Origin: CAZUGA01 sp964619885
GTDB taxonomy: Bacteria > Pseudomonadota > Gammaproteobacteria > Methylococcales > UBA1147
Assembly: GCA_964619885.1 (NCBI GenBank)
Contig: CAZUGA010000033.1
Location: 1-53,068, forward strand
DNA: 53,068 nt
Reading direction: 5' to 3'
Shown: one piece after another, positions 24,866 to 35,011 of the stretch
Position numbering within the stretch: the stretch's first letter is position 1
How the letters are laid out: every line of letters begins with the position of its first letter
The notes under the pieces: model-generated
Databases searched by the model: none
Told to the model about the DNA's origin: nothing
What the model saw: only the letters and a program-made list of their open reading frames with translations
Position numbers and translations under genes: made by a program

Positions 24866-27800
24866 GTGCGAAGCATCATTAACTTTTTTAAACGTAAATG
24901 GGTCATCCAGCTGATAGGCATAATCGCCATTAGCTTGTTGATCTGGTACGTGGGTCCTCTCATTTCGATCGCCAACATTGAATTGCTCGAGTCTGAAATG
25001 AGCAGAATGCTAACGATATTGTTCGTTGTTGTACTTTGGGGGTTGAACAATTTGCGCGTGCAGATTGCCGCGAGTCGCAATGATCAGCGGATGATTGAGG
25101 GCTTGACTTCCACAGACAACGATAACAGTTTGTTGGATGAGGCTTCGGATGAGAAATTAGACCATCTAAGCAAGGATTTTGATGCGGCATTGGCTCTGCT
25201 GAAACAAAGCCGGGCTAAATCTACCCGCGGAAATCAATTCTTATACGAATTGCCTTGGTACGTGATCATTGGTCCGCCCGGTTCTGGTAAATCCACGGTA
25301 TTGAGTAATTCCGGTTTGAATTTTCCGCTGTTGGATAAATTTGGAAAAGACAAAGTACGTGGTGTGGGCGGAACGCGCAATTGCGATTGGTGGTTTACTG
25401 ACGAAGCGGTCTTGTTGGATACAGCTGGAAGGTATACAACCCAGGATAGTCATCAAGCGGTAGATCAAGCCGAATGGCGTGGGTTTTTGGGTCTATTAAA
25501 GAAGCATAGACCGAGGCGTCCGCTTAATGGCGTATTGGTCGCGATGAGTCTATCCGACCTTATCCAGCAAACAGAACAAGAACGCAATCTACACGCTCGC
25601 GCCATACGTCAGCGTATAGAAGAATTAACCCAGGAACTTGGCGTTCGAATTCCGGTTTACATGTTATTTACCAAAACTGATTTAATCGCCGGGTTTAGCG
25701 ATTTTTTTGCCGATTTGGGACAAGATGCGAGAAACCAGGTTTGGGGTGAAACCTTTCCGGAAGAGGACACGAAGCATCCGCTCGATTTTGTTGAAGTGTT
25801 CGTTGATCGATTCGATGAACTGGTTCAACGTCTTAACGATAGGATGATGAAACGCGTTCAGGAAGAGCGCGATATACAGCGGCGCAGTTTGAGTTTTGGT
25901 TTTCCCCAGCAAATTGCAACCTTGAAAGGATCGATCCATAAGTTCTTGAGCGATGCATTCGGCGCTTCGCGTTATCAAGACCAACCGCTCTTGCGCGGGG
26001 TTTATTTTACCAGCGGTACACAAGAAGGCACCCCTATTGATCGCTTGATGGGTAGTTTGGCCAAATCTTTTAATTTGGATCGGCAGGCTGTTCCCGTTTA
26101 TAGCGGGAAAGGTCGTAGTTATTTTATCGGGCGGTTGCTCAACGATGTGATTTTTCAAGAAGCTGGGCTCGCCGGAAGCGATCCTAAAATTGAGCAAAGA
26201 AGAAATTGGATTCAGCGGGCAGCGTATGGTGGAGCACTGACGTTAACCGGGTTGGCCATTGCTTTTTGGTCGTTGAGTTTTGAACGCAATGAAACGGCCA
26301 TTGCGGAGGAAAATGAAGCGGTCGAAGCTTATCAATCTGTGGTTTCGGCGAACCCGGATATTGAATTTGATTTTGATCAGTTGCTGCCGAGAATGAATGC
26401 AGCTTATGTTGTACGGGATGTTTTCCCGGAATCTACACCGTGGCTTTCTACCTTCGGATTGTATCAGGGAGACAAGTTAAGGCCCCCCGCAGACGCTGGG
26501 TATAAACGAATTTTACGCAATTTTTTTCTGCCAGCGCTTAAATTACGGCTTGAAAAACGGATACGCGCGGGAAGCGATAAAAATCCCGATATCCTTTATC
26601 AGTTGTTGCGGGTTTATATGATGCTGGGTGATCCTGAAAAGCTAGATTTGGATTTGTTTATACCTTGGGTCACGGTCGATTGGGAAAATGTATACCCTCG
26701 TGAGCCTCAAGTACAGGCCGATTTGGCGATCCATTTGGACAATTTGTTAGCTTTGGATATTGAACCAATGACCTTGGACCAAAGTTTGATTGCCAGAACT
26801 CAGCGCCTATTGACCCAGATACCCGTTGCCGAACAGGTTTATGCACGTTTAAAAAGCGAATTCTTATCCGATTCTTCCCTTGATTTCAGGATTTTAGATG
26901 CATTGGGGGCAGACGGTGATAGAGTTTTCCGAAGTCGAAGTGGACGGCTAGAGCAGTTAATGATTCCAGGGATATTTACGCACAAGGGATATTATTCCGT
27001 TTTCTTGAAAGAAAGTGCGGCGTTGGCGCGAGAACAATTAGAGCTCGATTGGGTGCTCGGTGAATCCGGACCTGTGAATCCCACTGAGATTAAGCGCTTG
27101 CAGGATGATCTACAGAACCTTTATTTCTCCGACTATATACGACACTGGGATCAGCTGCTGGCGAAAGTGGAAATCCGAAAAGTACAGAATCTCAATCAGA
27201 CTTTGGAGGTCCTTGAGTATGCCTCTGGCCCCAGCTCACCGATTAAGCAACTTCTCAAGGCGGTAGAGACCAATACCTCTTTGGCGCGATTGCCTGAAGG
27301 TGTGGCGGGTGCGTTGGCCGGTGCTGTGAGTAAGACGAGCGGTATCACAGACCGAATGGGTAAAATGTTAGATCTTGTACGTGAACAAAACGACGAACAG
27401 CCCACCGAAATCGTTAAGAATCCGTTGACCGAGGTTGATCAGCATTTCGAAGCATTGAATGCTCAATTTCGTGGAGACGCACCGCCCATCGATAGAATAT
27501 TGACTAATTTGGCCGATTTGTATGCGTATATGAGCGACATTGCCAGTACTTCGGGTGGCGATTCAGTACTCCGAACTGCGGCGGGGCGGGCTTCCGGGGG
27601 TGGAGATGTTATAGCGCGTTTGCGGCAGAAATCGATTCATGCGCCAAATCCGTTGCGTCGATGGTTGGAATCTTTTTCGATTAAGTCATCGTCGGTCATT
27701 CTGTCGGGCGCCAAGTCCAAGCTGAACGAAATCTGGCGTAGTGATGTACTGCCAATTTATCAAGCCGGATTAGATGAGCGTTATCCTCTATTCCGCAATA

Positions 27801-28417
27801 GTCAGATTGAAACTACTCTGCACGATTTTGGTCGTTTTTTTGGTGCTAACGGTGTAATGGATACATTTTTTAATAACCATCTCAAACCGTTTGTCGATAC
27901 CGGTAGCGGGACCTGGCGTATCAAAGCGGTAAACCGGCAATCCCTTGGCGTTTCTCAGAGCACTCTTAAACAGTTTCAATACGCGGCTAAGATTCGTGAG
28001 GTGTTTTTTAGAGGCGGCGGGGATACGCCATCTGTCGAATTCAATCTTAAACCGGTTTATCTCGATGCGAATGTCGCTAAATTTACGTTAAACCTGAATG
28101 GACAAACCAATACCTATAGACATGGACCTACCGTCACCAAAAAATTTCAATGGCCTGGCCCGGATAACACCGGTAATGTCCGTTTGGTTTTTATGTCGTT
28201 AAACGGTCAACTAACCAGCCGCACCGAAGAAGGCCCCTGGGCGTGGTTCCGCATATTGGACAAGGCCCAGATCCAACAGCAATCACTGGCGGACCGCTAT
28301 TTGATTACATTGACCGCGGCGGGCGCTAAAATGCAATATGAACTATACGCGAGAAGTGTTGTAAATCCCTTCAGACTGGCCGAGTTGGAGAAGTTCCGGT
28401 GCCCGGAGAACCTTTGA
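24866..28417 (+). CDS. tssM: TssM (IcmF)
   Basis: A protein of 1183 residues, normal for TssM, with a GTG start 4-5 bases after AGGA. Two N-terminal membrane helices (about 14-33 and 47-62) are followed by a cytoplasmic NTPase domain with Walker A GPPGSGKST (136-144) and DTAGRY (185-190). A third helix lies at about 450-470, and a large periplasmic domain extends to the C-terminus, where TssJ binds. The Walker motifs are intact, so it is likely an ATP-hydrolysing type of TssM. Its 3' end overlaps the start of the tagF-pppA gene by 19 bases, so their translation is coupled. Confidence 0.96.
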   Translation: MRSIINFFKRKWVIQLIGIIAISLLIWYVGPLISIANIELLESEMSRMLTILFVVVLWGLNNLRVQIAASRNDQRMIEGLTSTDNDNSLLDEASDEKLDHLSKDFDAALALLKQSRAKSTRGNQFLYELPWYVIIGPPGSGKSTVLSNSGLNFPLLDKFGKDKVRGVGGTRNCDWWFTDEAVLLDTAGRYTTQDSHQAVDQAEWRGFLGLLKKHRPRRPLNGVLVAMSLSDLIQQTEQERNLHARAIRQRIEELTQELGVRIPVYMLFTKTDLIAGFSDFFADLGQDARNQVWGETFPEEDTKHPLDFVEVFVDRFDELVQRLNDRMMKRVQEERDIQRRSLSFGFPQQIATLKGSIHKFLSDAFGASRYQDQPLLRGVYFTSGTQEGTPIDRLMGSLAKSFNLDRQAVPVYSGKGRSYFIGRLLNDVIFQEAGLAGSDPKIEQRRNWIQRAAYGGALTLTGLAIAFWSLSFERNETAIAEENEAVEAYQSVVSANPDIEFDFDQLLPRMNAAYVVRDVFPESTPWLSTFGLYQGDKLRPPADAGYKRILRNFFLPALKLRLEKRIRAGSDKNPDILYQLLRVYMMLGDPEKLDLDLFIPWVTVDWENVYPREPQVQADLAIHLDNLLALDIEPMTLDQSLIARTQRLLTQIPVAEQVYARLKSEFLSDSSLDFRILDALGADGDRVFRSRSGRLEQLMIPGIFTHKGYYSVFLKESAALAREQLELDWVLGESGPVNPTEIKRLQDDLQNLYFSDYIRHWDQLLAKVEIRKVQNLNQTLEVLEYASGPSSPIKQLLKAVETNTSLARLPEGVAGALAGAVSKTSGITDRMGKMLDLVREQNDEQPTEIVKNPLTEVDQHFEALNAQFRGDAPPIDRILTNLADLYAYMSDIASTSGGDSVLRTAAGRASGGGDVIARLRQKSIHAPNPLRRWLESFSIKSSSVILSGAKSKLNEIWRSDVLPIYQAGLDERYPLFRNSQIETTLHDFGRFFGANGVMDTFFNNHLKPFVDTGSGTWRIKAVNRQSLGVSQSTLKQFQYAAKIREVFFRGGGDTPSVEFNLKPVYLDANVAKFTLNLNGQTNTYRHGPTVTKKFQWPGPDNTGNVRLVFMSLNGQLTSRTEEGPWAWFRILDKAQIQQQSLADRYLITLTAAGAKMQYELYARSVVNPFRLAELEKFRCPENL

Positions 28418-30006
28418 ACGAAATGGTCGAATTGGTACCCGGCTTTTATGGCAAACTACCTGTGCGCGGTGATTTTTTATCTAGACGATTGCCCGGTGAA
28501 TTTGTTAGTGCTTGGGATGTTTGGTTGCAACACGCGATTAATACGAGTCGTGAACAGCTTGGCGATCAGTGGTTGGAAATCTATTTGACCAGTCCGATAT
28601 GGCGATTCGTTCTAAATGGAGGACTTTGTGGCCGCAATCGATGGGCCGGACTGATGATGCCAAGTGTAGATAGCGTTGGGCGCTACTTTCCGTTGACGGT
28701 TGCGGTACAGATTCCCCAATCCATCCAATTGGCGGTCGTTCTCGGCACAGCGTCAAAATGGTTCGATGAGGTTGGAAATTTGGTGTTGTCCGCCTTGGAG
28801 TCCGATCTGGATGTTGAAGAATTCGATAACGCGCTACGACAGTTAGATTTTCCGAATCAGCGAATCGCGGGAAGCGTTGCCAATAATGATAAAAATAATT
28901 CTGGGTACGGAAAAGCATCGTTTCATATCACACTCCACGATACTGAAGAGATATCACTAGGACTAAATCGATTAAGTTGTAAAGTGTTGGATGCATTTAT
29001 GCCATCTTATAGTTTGTGGAACAGCGTCGCTTCTAAAGGTATGAATGCGGAATTGATTGCATGTGAGGGTCTCCCTGCAATTGAAACGTATGTTGCGCTG
29101 TTACGCGGTGACTGGGTTGAGGCCAGCGAGAATAATGTCTCGAATACGGCTTCGAATTTAAACGATAGTCCCGATTTCGAATCTACACTCGAGCCTTTTC
29201 AGTCGTTAAAGCTGTTTGATGACGTCCAGGTGCCTATTCAACCGATGCATAGGGATGAGTCGGTTGTGGACCAAGACCCCGTGCGCTGGATATCAACAGC
29301 TTGTACAAATGTCGGTACACAACGAGAATCCAATCAAGACGCATATGTCGTCAACGACTCGATAGGCTTTTGGTTGGTCGCGGATGGAATGGGCGGCCAC
29401 CAAGCGGGCCAACGGGCGAGCCAAATGATAGCCGATCGAATGCGAGAATTTGAGCTTGCTGACGAATTAGCCGATGCTGCCGAACAGGTTGATGCTCAGT
29501 TAAATATGATTAACCGCGATCTAAATCTGCTGGCAGAGAAAGAATATTCGGGGCAGGTGATTGGCAGTACCGTGGTTGTATTGATTGGAAGAAAACACAA
29601 ATGTACTTTCTTATGGGCGGGAGACAGCCGCTTGTACCGGTACCGCGATCACGGTCTAATGCAGATGACATTGGATCATTCGTCTTTGGGTGTTGAATCG
29701 GATAGCGAAGTTTTACTTCAGGATACGATTGATTCTGAACTGAGCACGAACGTGATTACCCGGGCAGTCGGCGCTGAAACAAAACTTTGGTTGGACATAG
29801 AATCTCGCGGGGTACAAAATGGCGATCTGTATCTTTTATGCAGCGATGGATTGATCAAAGAAATTGGTCCGGTCGACATCGAGGCGATATTAGCGCAGCA
29901 AGATTGTTCGGATAGAGCCAAAGCCTTAGTTGATTTGGCGTTGGAAAGAGGATGTAGAGATAATGTTACCGCTGTCGTTGTGGAGGCTGAAGAATTAAGT
30001 GCCTAA
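28399..30006 (+). CDS. tagF: TagF-PppA fusion (T6SS regulator and PP2C phosphatase)
   Basis: A 535-residue two-domain protein. The N-terminus (about 10-230, VPGFYGKLPVRGDFLSRRLP onward) is TagF, a post-translational repressor of T6SS assembly. The C-terminus (about 290-535) is a PP2C-type phosphatase, PppA, with the metal aspartates in NQDAYVV, DGMGGHQAG (about 328) and RDNVTAVVV (about 518), and SDGL in between. PppA removes the phosphate added by PpkA. A natural TagF-PppA fusion is known from Agrobacterium, so this is a recognised architecture. The GTG at 28399 lies 8 bases after GGAG; a TTG at 28414 after a second GGAG is an alternative start. It overlaps tssM. Confidence 0.94.
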   Translation: MPGEPLNEMVELVPGFYGKLPVRGDFLSRRLPGEFVSAWDVWLQHAINTSREQLGDQWLEIYLTSPIWRFVLNGGLCGRNRWAGLMMPSVDSVGRYFPLTVAVQIPQSIQLAVVLGTASKWFDEVGNLVLSALESDLDVEEFDNALRQLDFPNQRIAGSVANNDKNNSGYGKASFHITLHDTEEISLGLNRLSCKVLDAFMPSYSLWNSVASKGMNAELIACEGLPAIETYVALLRGDWVEASENNVSNTASNLNDSPDFESTLEPFQSLKLFDDVQVPIQPMHRDESVVDQDPVRWISTACTNVGTQRESNQDAYVVNDSIGFWLVADGMGGHQAGQRASQMIADRMREFELADELADAAEQVDAQLNMINRDLNLLAEKEYSGQVIGSTVVVLIGRKHKCTFLWAGDSRLYRYRDHGLMQMTLDHSSLGVESDSEVLLQDTIDSELSTNVITRAVGAETKLWLDIESRGVQNGDLYLLCSDGLIKEIGPVDIEAILAQQDCSDRAKALVDLALERGCRDNVTAVVVEAEELSA

Positions 30007-30290
30007 GGGAAATTGGTCACACTGAATTCTATGCTCTTGGATGAATTTCCTCGGGAAATGCTGTCGATACGGTGTGTCAAGTAATTATTACCTGTATTTC
30101 TGACTAATTTCCCAATATAAAATCGAATTCAGACGCACTAAAGTACACCTGTTGCAACTATAAAATTGCGGTTGACTAATCCCAGCTAAGGTGTTTATTT
30201 GGGTACTGGGCAAATATGATCGAATTATAGCCTGAATGGGTTGTGATTCTCGCTGTAATGGGCTTGATGCGATATGGAAGGAAGATCATT
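30007..30290. promoter_or_regulatory. intergenic region with possible internal promoter
   Basis: This 284-base gap is the largest break in the central T6SS operon. TTGACT (30172-30177) and TTTATT (30194-30199), spaced 16 bases, form a weak candidate promoter for tssA and the sheath genes. No clear terminator is seen. Confidence 0.35.
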
Positions 30291-31316
30291 TTGAACGATA
30301 TTGATGCGGAAGAATTACTAAAAGAGATATCTTCGGATTTACCCTGCGGTGAAGACCTGGAGTATGACGCCGGGTTTATGCAGTTGCTGCAAGACATCAA
30401 GCCTCCCGAAACCGGGGTATTAGAATCTGATGAACCCTCCGACCCTCCCAATTGGTCTCGTGTCAGAGACGCCGCATTGGATTTATTGACCCGTACACGG
30501 GATTTACGCTTGGTCAAGGTGCTTGCGCAAGCTTGTGTTAACACAAAAGATCTGGCCGGTTTTGAACAATCCTTAAAACTGATGGCAGGATTGATTGAAA
30601 CCCGCTGGGAAACCGTGCATCCGCAACTCGATCCTGATGATGACAATGATCCAACCCTGCGCATCAATATTGTGGAATCATTGAGTGATTATGAAACCAT
30701 CATTCAACCTATCAACTTGGTTCCGCTGCTGGACGAAAAACCATTTGGTAGTTTTAGTTTGCGCAGCATACATATTGCAACGGGCAAGATGGTACCAGTG
30801 GATGACGACACCCAAGTTGATTTTTCTGAAATCGAAACCGCGTTTAGAAATTGCGACCAGGATCCGTTAAAAGACAAAATTAACGATGTTGTTGAGTGTT
30901 TGCGGTACTTGAATGACATTGGGTCCAGTATTTCCGAACGGGTAGGGGCAGAAAATGCGCCGAGTCTTCAGAAATTGACTAACGTCCTACAAGAGATTCA
31001 CAAGTTTATACTGAAACAGTCGGGGGATGATGCCTTCGAAAATTTGGACGACGCCGATTCCGATGCAGATTCCAATGATAGCGGAGAATCAAACACTGCG
31101 GCACAAGTCGGTGCGATCAAAAATTCCCAAGACGTGATTAGAGTCCTGAATCAGATCTGTGACTATTACAAACGAAACGAGCCCTCCAGTCCGATTCCGA
31201 TTTTACTAAATCGGGCAAAGGGTTTGGTGTCTAAAGACTTTATGGATATTGTTAAAGACCTTGCACCGGATGGGATCTCACAAATTGAAGTTTTCAAAGG
31301 CGTAGAAAATGAATAA
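30291..31316 (+). CDS. tssA: TssA (ImpA N-terminal family)
   Basis: A protein of about 341 residues if the TTG at 30291 is the start; GGAAGGA (30276-30282) lies 8 bases before it, whereas in-frame earlier codons at 30243, 30258 and 30267 have no site. The N-terminal ImpA domain is clear (LLKEISSDLPCGEDLEYD, then FMQLLQDIK near the start, and WSRVRDAALDLL). An acidic linker (DDADSDADSNDSGES) separates a short C-terminal domain with NRAKGLVSKDFMDIVKDLAPDG. TssA caps and coordinates tail-tube and sheath growth from the baseplate. The short C-terminal type differs from the large AAA-like EAEC type. Confidence 0.92.
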   Translation: MNDIDAEELLKEISSDLPCGEDLEYDAGFMQLLQDIKPPETGVLESDEPSDPPNWSRVRDAALDLLTRTRDLRLVKVLAQACVNTKDLAGFEQSLKLMAGLIETRWETVHPQLDPDDDNDPTLRINIVESLSDYETIIQPINLVPLLDEKPFGSFSLRSIHIATGKMVPVDDDTQVDFSEIETAFRNCDQDPLKDKINDVVECLRYLNDIGSSISERVGAENAPSLQKLTNVLQEIHKFILKQSGDDAFENLDDADSDADSNDSGESNTAAQVGAIKNSQDVIRVLNQICDYYKRNEPSSPIPILLNRAKGLVSKDFMDIVKDLAPDGISQIEVFKGVENE

Positions 31317-31339
31317 ATCGTATCAACAGGAGGTATGAA

Positions 31340-31879
31340 ATGGCAGAAAGTAGTCAAAAATTCATCGCTAGAAACAGAGCGCCACGGGTTCAGATTGAAT
31401 ACGATGTTGAAACCTATGGTTCGGAAAAGAAAGTCCAAATTCCGTTTGTGATGGGCGTGCTGGCAGATTTGTCCGGTAAACCCGAAGAAGAACTGCCGCC
31501 CGTTGATCAGCGAAAGGCATTAGAAATTGATGTTGATAATTTCGATGGACGTATGGCGTCTATGAAACCGCGGGTTGCGTTTCGAGTCCCCAATACATTA
31601 ACCGGGGAAGGCAACTTGAACGTCGATATTACGTTCCAGAGTCTGGATGATTTTTCTCCGGCAGCAGTGGCCGAAAAGGTCGAAGGGCTCAGTAAAATTT
31701 TGGATGCGCGTAAGCAGTTGGCGAATCTAATAACCTACATGGACGGTAAATCTGGTGCAGAAGAGCTCATCGCTAAAGCGATCAACGATCCAACCCTTTT
31801 GCAATCCCTGGCATCTGCGCCAAATCCTGATGCGGAATCAAACGATGAAAACACGGATGAAGAAAAACCAGCGGAATAA
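31340..31879 (+). CDS. tssB: TssB (small sheath subunit)
   Basis: A 179-residue protein. RAPRVQIEYDVETYGSEKKV, then PFVMGVLADLSG, is the conserved start of TssB/VipA, and RVPNTLTGEGNLNVDITFQ lies in the core. It pairs with TssC to form the contractile sheath around the Hcp tube. It has a strong AGGAGG ribosome site. The tail is acidic (ESNDENTDEEKPAE). The gap of 126 bases to tssC is larger than usual for these tightly coupled genes; tssC has its own GAGGAGG site. Confidence 0.97.
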   Translation: MAESSQKFIARNRAPRVQIEYDVETYGSEKKVQIPFVMGVLADLSGKPEEELPPVDQRKALEIDVDNFDGRMASMKPRVAFRVPNTLTGEGNLNVDITFQSLDDFSPAAVAEKVEGLSKILDARKQLANLITYMDGKSGAEELIAKAINDPTLLQSLASAPNPDAESNDENTDEEKPAE

Positions 31880-32005
31880 TACTTGCTGCAGTTGATTGGA
31901 GTTTCAGTTTAACGAGACTTAGAAAAAATAAATCATTAGTCGGGGTCATCCACAAGGTAGAGGGAATGAGTTGAAATCTCTTGTTCCCGTAGAGGAGGTA
32001 GAAAA

Positions 32006-33502
32006 ATGGCAGAAGCAGAATCGAACACAGAATCGCAGGCGGGAGAAGCGACCCTTGACTCGGGAGAATTTTCTTCGCTACTCGAGAAAGAATTTAAACC
32101 AAAATCCGATCGGGCCAAAGAAGCGGTTACCAACGCTGTAGAAACCTTAGCGGAATATGTTCTGAAGGACGTTGGGATTGTATCCGATGATGCAGTCAAT
32201 TCCATCGAAGCAATCATCGGTGAACTCGATCGCAAATTGACCGAACAGGTTAATTTGATACTGCACAACAACGAGTTTCAGAAGCTTGAAGGTGCATGGC
32301 GGGGCTTGCATTATCTGATTAATAATACCGAGACGGATGAGATGCTTAAAATCCGTGTCATGAACATCAGCAAAAAGGAAGTCGGCAAGACACTAAAAAA
32401 ATACAAGGGTACGGCTTGGGATCAAAGTCCATTGTTCAAAAAGATTTACGAGGAAGAATATGGGGTTTTTGGTGGCGAACCCTATGGATGTCTGGTCGGT
32501 GATTATCATTTCGATCATAGCCCGCAGGATGTGGAATTGTTGGGTGAAATGGCCAAAGTATCAGCAGCTGCACACGCGCCGTTTATCGCCGGAGCCGCGC
32601 CCAGTGTGATGCAAATGGAATCCTGGGGTGAGCTGACCAACCCGAGGGATTTGACCAAAATATTTTCGACACCCGACTACGCGCCGTGGAAATCGTTGCG
32701 CGAATCCGAAGATTCAAGATATATCGGATTGGCGATGCCTAGATTTTTAGCGCGCTTGCCGTACGGTGCAAAAACCGATCCGGTCGAAGAATTTGATTTT
32801 GAAGAGGTCACCGAAGGCGCGGATAGCTCTCATTACACCTGGGCAAACTCAGCCTACGCCATGGCTGTAAATATCAACCGAGCATTCAAGTTGTATGGTT
32901 GGTGTTCCAGAATAAGGGGTATTGAGTCGGGCGGTTCGGTGGAAGGATTACCGGTCCATACGTTCCCCACCGATGATGGCGGTGTGGATATGAAATGTCC
33001 GACTGAAATAGCCATTAGCGACCGTCGAGAAGCAGAATTAGCAAAGAGTGGATTCATGCCATTAATCCATAGGAAAAATTCGGATTTTGCGGCGTTTATC
33101 GGTGCGCAATCTCTGCAAAAACCTGCTGAATATGAGGACCCTGATGCAACCGCAAATGCAAACCTTTCAGCGCGGCTGCCGTATCTTTTCGCCAGTTGCC
33201 GGTTTGCCCATTATTTGAAATGTATTGTTAGAGACAAAATTGGTTCGTTTAAGGAACGTGAAGATATGCAGCGCTGGTTGCAAGATTGGGTCATGCAATA
33301 TGTCGATGGTGATCCGGCCCATTCCAGCGAAGAAACCAAAGCGCGTAAGCCGCTTTCAGCAGCTGAGGTTGTGGTCGAAGAAGTGGAGGGGAATCCAGGG
33401 TATTACACGTCGAAGTTTTATCTTAGACCCCATTATCAACTGGAAGGATTAACCGTTTCTTTGCGATTAGTATCGAAACTGCCATCCGGAAAAGAAGGTT
33501 GA
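32006..33502 (+). CDS. tssC: TssC (large sheath subunit)
   Basis: A 498-residue protein, the normal TssC/VipB length. Conserved stretches include KLEGAWRGLHYLINNTETD, GEPYGCLVGDYHFDH and FIAGAAPSVMQM, and the C-terminal ClpV-related segment ends in RLVSKLPSGKEG. With TssB it builds the contractile sheath; contraction drives the Hcp-VgrG spike outward, and ClpV later disassembles it. GAGGAGG precedes the ATG. Confidence 0.98.
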   Translation: MAEAESNTESQAGEATLDSGEFSSLLEKEFKPKSDRAKEAVTNAVETLAEYVLKDVGIVSDDAVNSIEAIIGELDRKLTEQVNLILHNNEFQKLEGAWRGLHYLINNTETDEMLKIRVMNISKKEVGKTLKKYKGTAWDQSPLFKKIYEEEYGVFGGEPYGCLVGDYHFDHSPQDVELLGEMAKVSAAAHAPFIAGAAPSVMQMESWGELTNPRDLTKIFSTPDYAPWKSLRESEDSRYIGLAMPRFLARLPYGAKTDPVEEFDFEEVTEGADSSHYTWANSAYAMAVNINRAFKLYGWCSRIRGIESGGSVEGLPVHTFPTDDGGVDMKCPTEIAISDRREAELAKSGFMPLIHRKNSDFAAFIGAQSLQKPAEYEDPDATANANLSARLPYLFASCRFAHYLKCIVRDKIGSFKEREDMQRWLQDWVMQYVDGDPAHSSEETKARKPLSAAEVVVEEVEGNPGYYTSKFYLRPHYQLEGLTVSLRLVSKLPSGKEG

Positions 33503-33539
33503 TTTATTGAAAAATATTAGAAATTAAGGAGAAGTTATC

Positions 33540-34019
33540 ATGGCTGTAGATATGTTTATAAAATTTGACGGCATTGATGGTGAATCGGCCGATGGAAAAC
33601 ATGAGAAATCAATCGATCTACTCAGTTGGAGCTGGGGAATGTCGCAAAGTGGGACAACGCATATGGGCCCTGGCGCAGGCGCCGGTAAGGTCAATGTAAA
33701 CGACCTATCTTTCACAAAATATATCGACAAATCAACGCCGGTTTTAATGAAATATTTGGCCAAAGGCACGCACATCAGCGAGGCTGTCCTGACTATTAGA
33801 AAAGCTGGAGATAATCCACTGGAATATCTTGTTGTCACGATGAATGATGTGATCGTTTCCTCTTATTCTACAGGGGGTAGCGGAGGTGAAGAGCGGTTGA
33901 CGGAAAACTGTTGCCTGAACTTCGCAAAACATAAGGTCGCCTACACACCCCAGAAAAAAGATGGGTCGGGCGATGCTGCGGTTGAGATGACCTGGGATAC
34001 GGCAAAAAACCAAGAGTAG
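33540..34019 (+). CDS. hcp: Hcp (TssD) tail-tube protein
   Basis: A 159-residue protein. AVDMFIKFDGIDGESADGKH and LLSWSWGMSQSG are the Hcp signature, followed by SFTKYIDKSTPVLMKYLAKG. Hexamers stack into the tube inside the sheath and are secreted; some effectors ride in the lumen. It has an AAGGAG site. It lies 37 bases after tssC and is followed by two RNA hairpins (34045-34076, 34108-34130), which could stabilise a separate abundant hcp message. Confidence 0.98.
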   Translation: MAVDMFIKFDGIDGESADGKHEKSIDLLSWSWGMSQSGTTHMGPGAGAGKVNVNDLSFTKYIDKSTPVLMKYLAKGTHISEAVLTIRKAGDNPLEYLVVTMNDVIVSSYSTGGSGGEERLTENCCLNFAKHKVAYTPQKKDGSGDAAVEMTWDTAKNQE

Positions 34020-34044
34020 TTCAAGAGCAGGTAATTTTAAGATG

Positions 34045-34076
34045 TGGTGGTACCCGGTAAATCGGGTGCCATCACT
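34045..34076 (+). other. mRNA hairpin downstream of hcp
   Basis: A 13-base stem with two G-T wobbles, 34045-34057 with 34064-34076, around a 6-base loop. No T-tract follows, so it looks like a transcript-stabilising or processing hairpin rather than a terminator. Confidence 0.5.
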
Positions 34077-34107
34077 ATAGAACCATCGGTATAGCTGGTA
34101 TCCGGAG

Positions 34108-34130
34108 GCCGAACCCGCAATTCGGCTTTT
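34108..34130 (+). terminator. weak terminator-like hairpin after hcp
   Basis: GCCGAA (34108-34113) pairs with TTCGGC (34121-34126) around a 7-base loop and is followed by TTTT (34127-34130). It is short and probably leaky, allowing some readthrough to tagJ and the baseplate genes. Confidence 0.45.
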
Positions 34131-34201
34131 AGACGAGAAGCGGGCGACCTGACTGATTACATCCAAATTATTATCCCTGTGTTCACATAACGAGAATCAT
34201 C

Positions 34202-35005
34202 ATGCTGGCCGAACAACATCTGCGAGACGGAAATTTAGCCGAATGTTTAAATGTTCTACACGAGCAGATCCGTAACGACCCTTCCGACTCGCGCTATAGA
34301 ATCTTTCTTTTTCAATTGCTGTGCGTGTTAGGTGACTGGGACCGTGCCTCGACTCAATTGGATGTATTGAAAGATCTGGAAGCTAGCGCATTTCCAATGG
34401 TTCAAACCTATAGAGAAGTACTGAAATGCGAGATTTTGCGCGAAGCGGTTTTTAGCGGGAAGCAGTCACCTACGGTATTCGGTGATCCGCAGCGATGGAT
34501 GGCCTTATTGATGGAAGCCTTGCGCTTGACAGTGCAACAGGAATTTTCCAAAGCACTCGAATTACGGCAGCAAGCATTGGAACTTGCTCCGGTCACCTCC
34601 GGCACTGTTGATGGAGTGCCTTTTTCGTGGGTTGCAGACGCGGATAGCCGTCTTGGACCGGTACTGGAGGTTATCATCAATGGGACCTACTATTGGGTGC
34701 CGTTTGATCAGATTAGTGAAATTGATATTGAACAACCAGAAGATCTGCGTGATTTTGTCTGGGCACCCGCGCATTTTATCTGGACCAACGGTGGGGAAAC
34801 GGTGGGTTTGATCCCGAGTCGTTATCCCGGGTCAGAGACATCCGATGATTCGCAAATTCGCTTGGCCCGCAAAACAGAATGGCTGGAGCCCAGCCCGAAT
34901 TATTTTGAAGGTTTGGGGCAACGAATAATAACGACCGATTCTGAAGAATTCTCGCTTCTCGACGCGCGAACAATCCAGTTAAATTCTGTTGCGCGAACTG
35001 AATAA
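34202..35005 (+). CDS. tagJ: TagJ (ImpE family)
   Basis: A 267-residue protein. The N-terminal 140 residues are helical, TPR-like (LRDGNLAECLNVLHEQIR), and the C-terminal domain has GVPFSWVADADSRLGPVLEV and TYYWVPFDQISEIDIE, as in ImpE/TagJ proteins. TagJ binds the N-terminus of the sheath protein TssB and is linked to sheath recycling in systems whose ClpV uses it. It is present in only some T6SS subtypes, which points to an H1-T6SS-like/Agrobacterium-like lineage. It is followed 6 bases later by tssE. Confidence 0.93.
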   Translation: MLAEQHLRDGNLAECLNVLHEQIRNDPSDSRYRIFLFQLLCVLGDWDRASTQLDVLKDLEASAFPMVQTYREVLKCEILREAVFSGKQSPTVFGDPQRWMALLMEALRLTVQQEFSKALELRQQALELAPVTSGTVDGVPFSWVADADSRLGPVLEVIINGTYYWVPFDQISEIDIEQPEDLRDFVWAPAHFIWTNGGETVGLIPSRYPGSETSDDSQIRLARKTEWLEPSPNYFEGLGQRIITTDSEEFSLLDARTIQLNSVARTE

Positions 35006-35011
35006 AAAACC

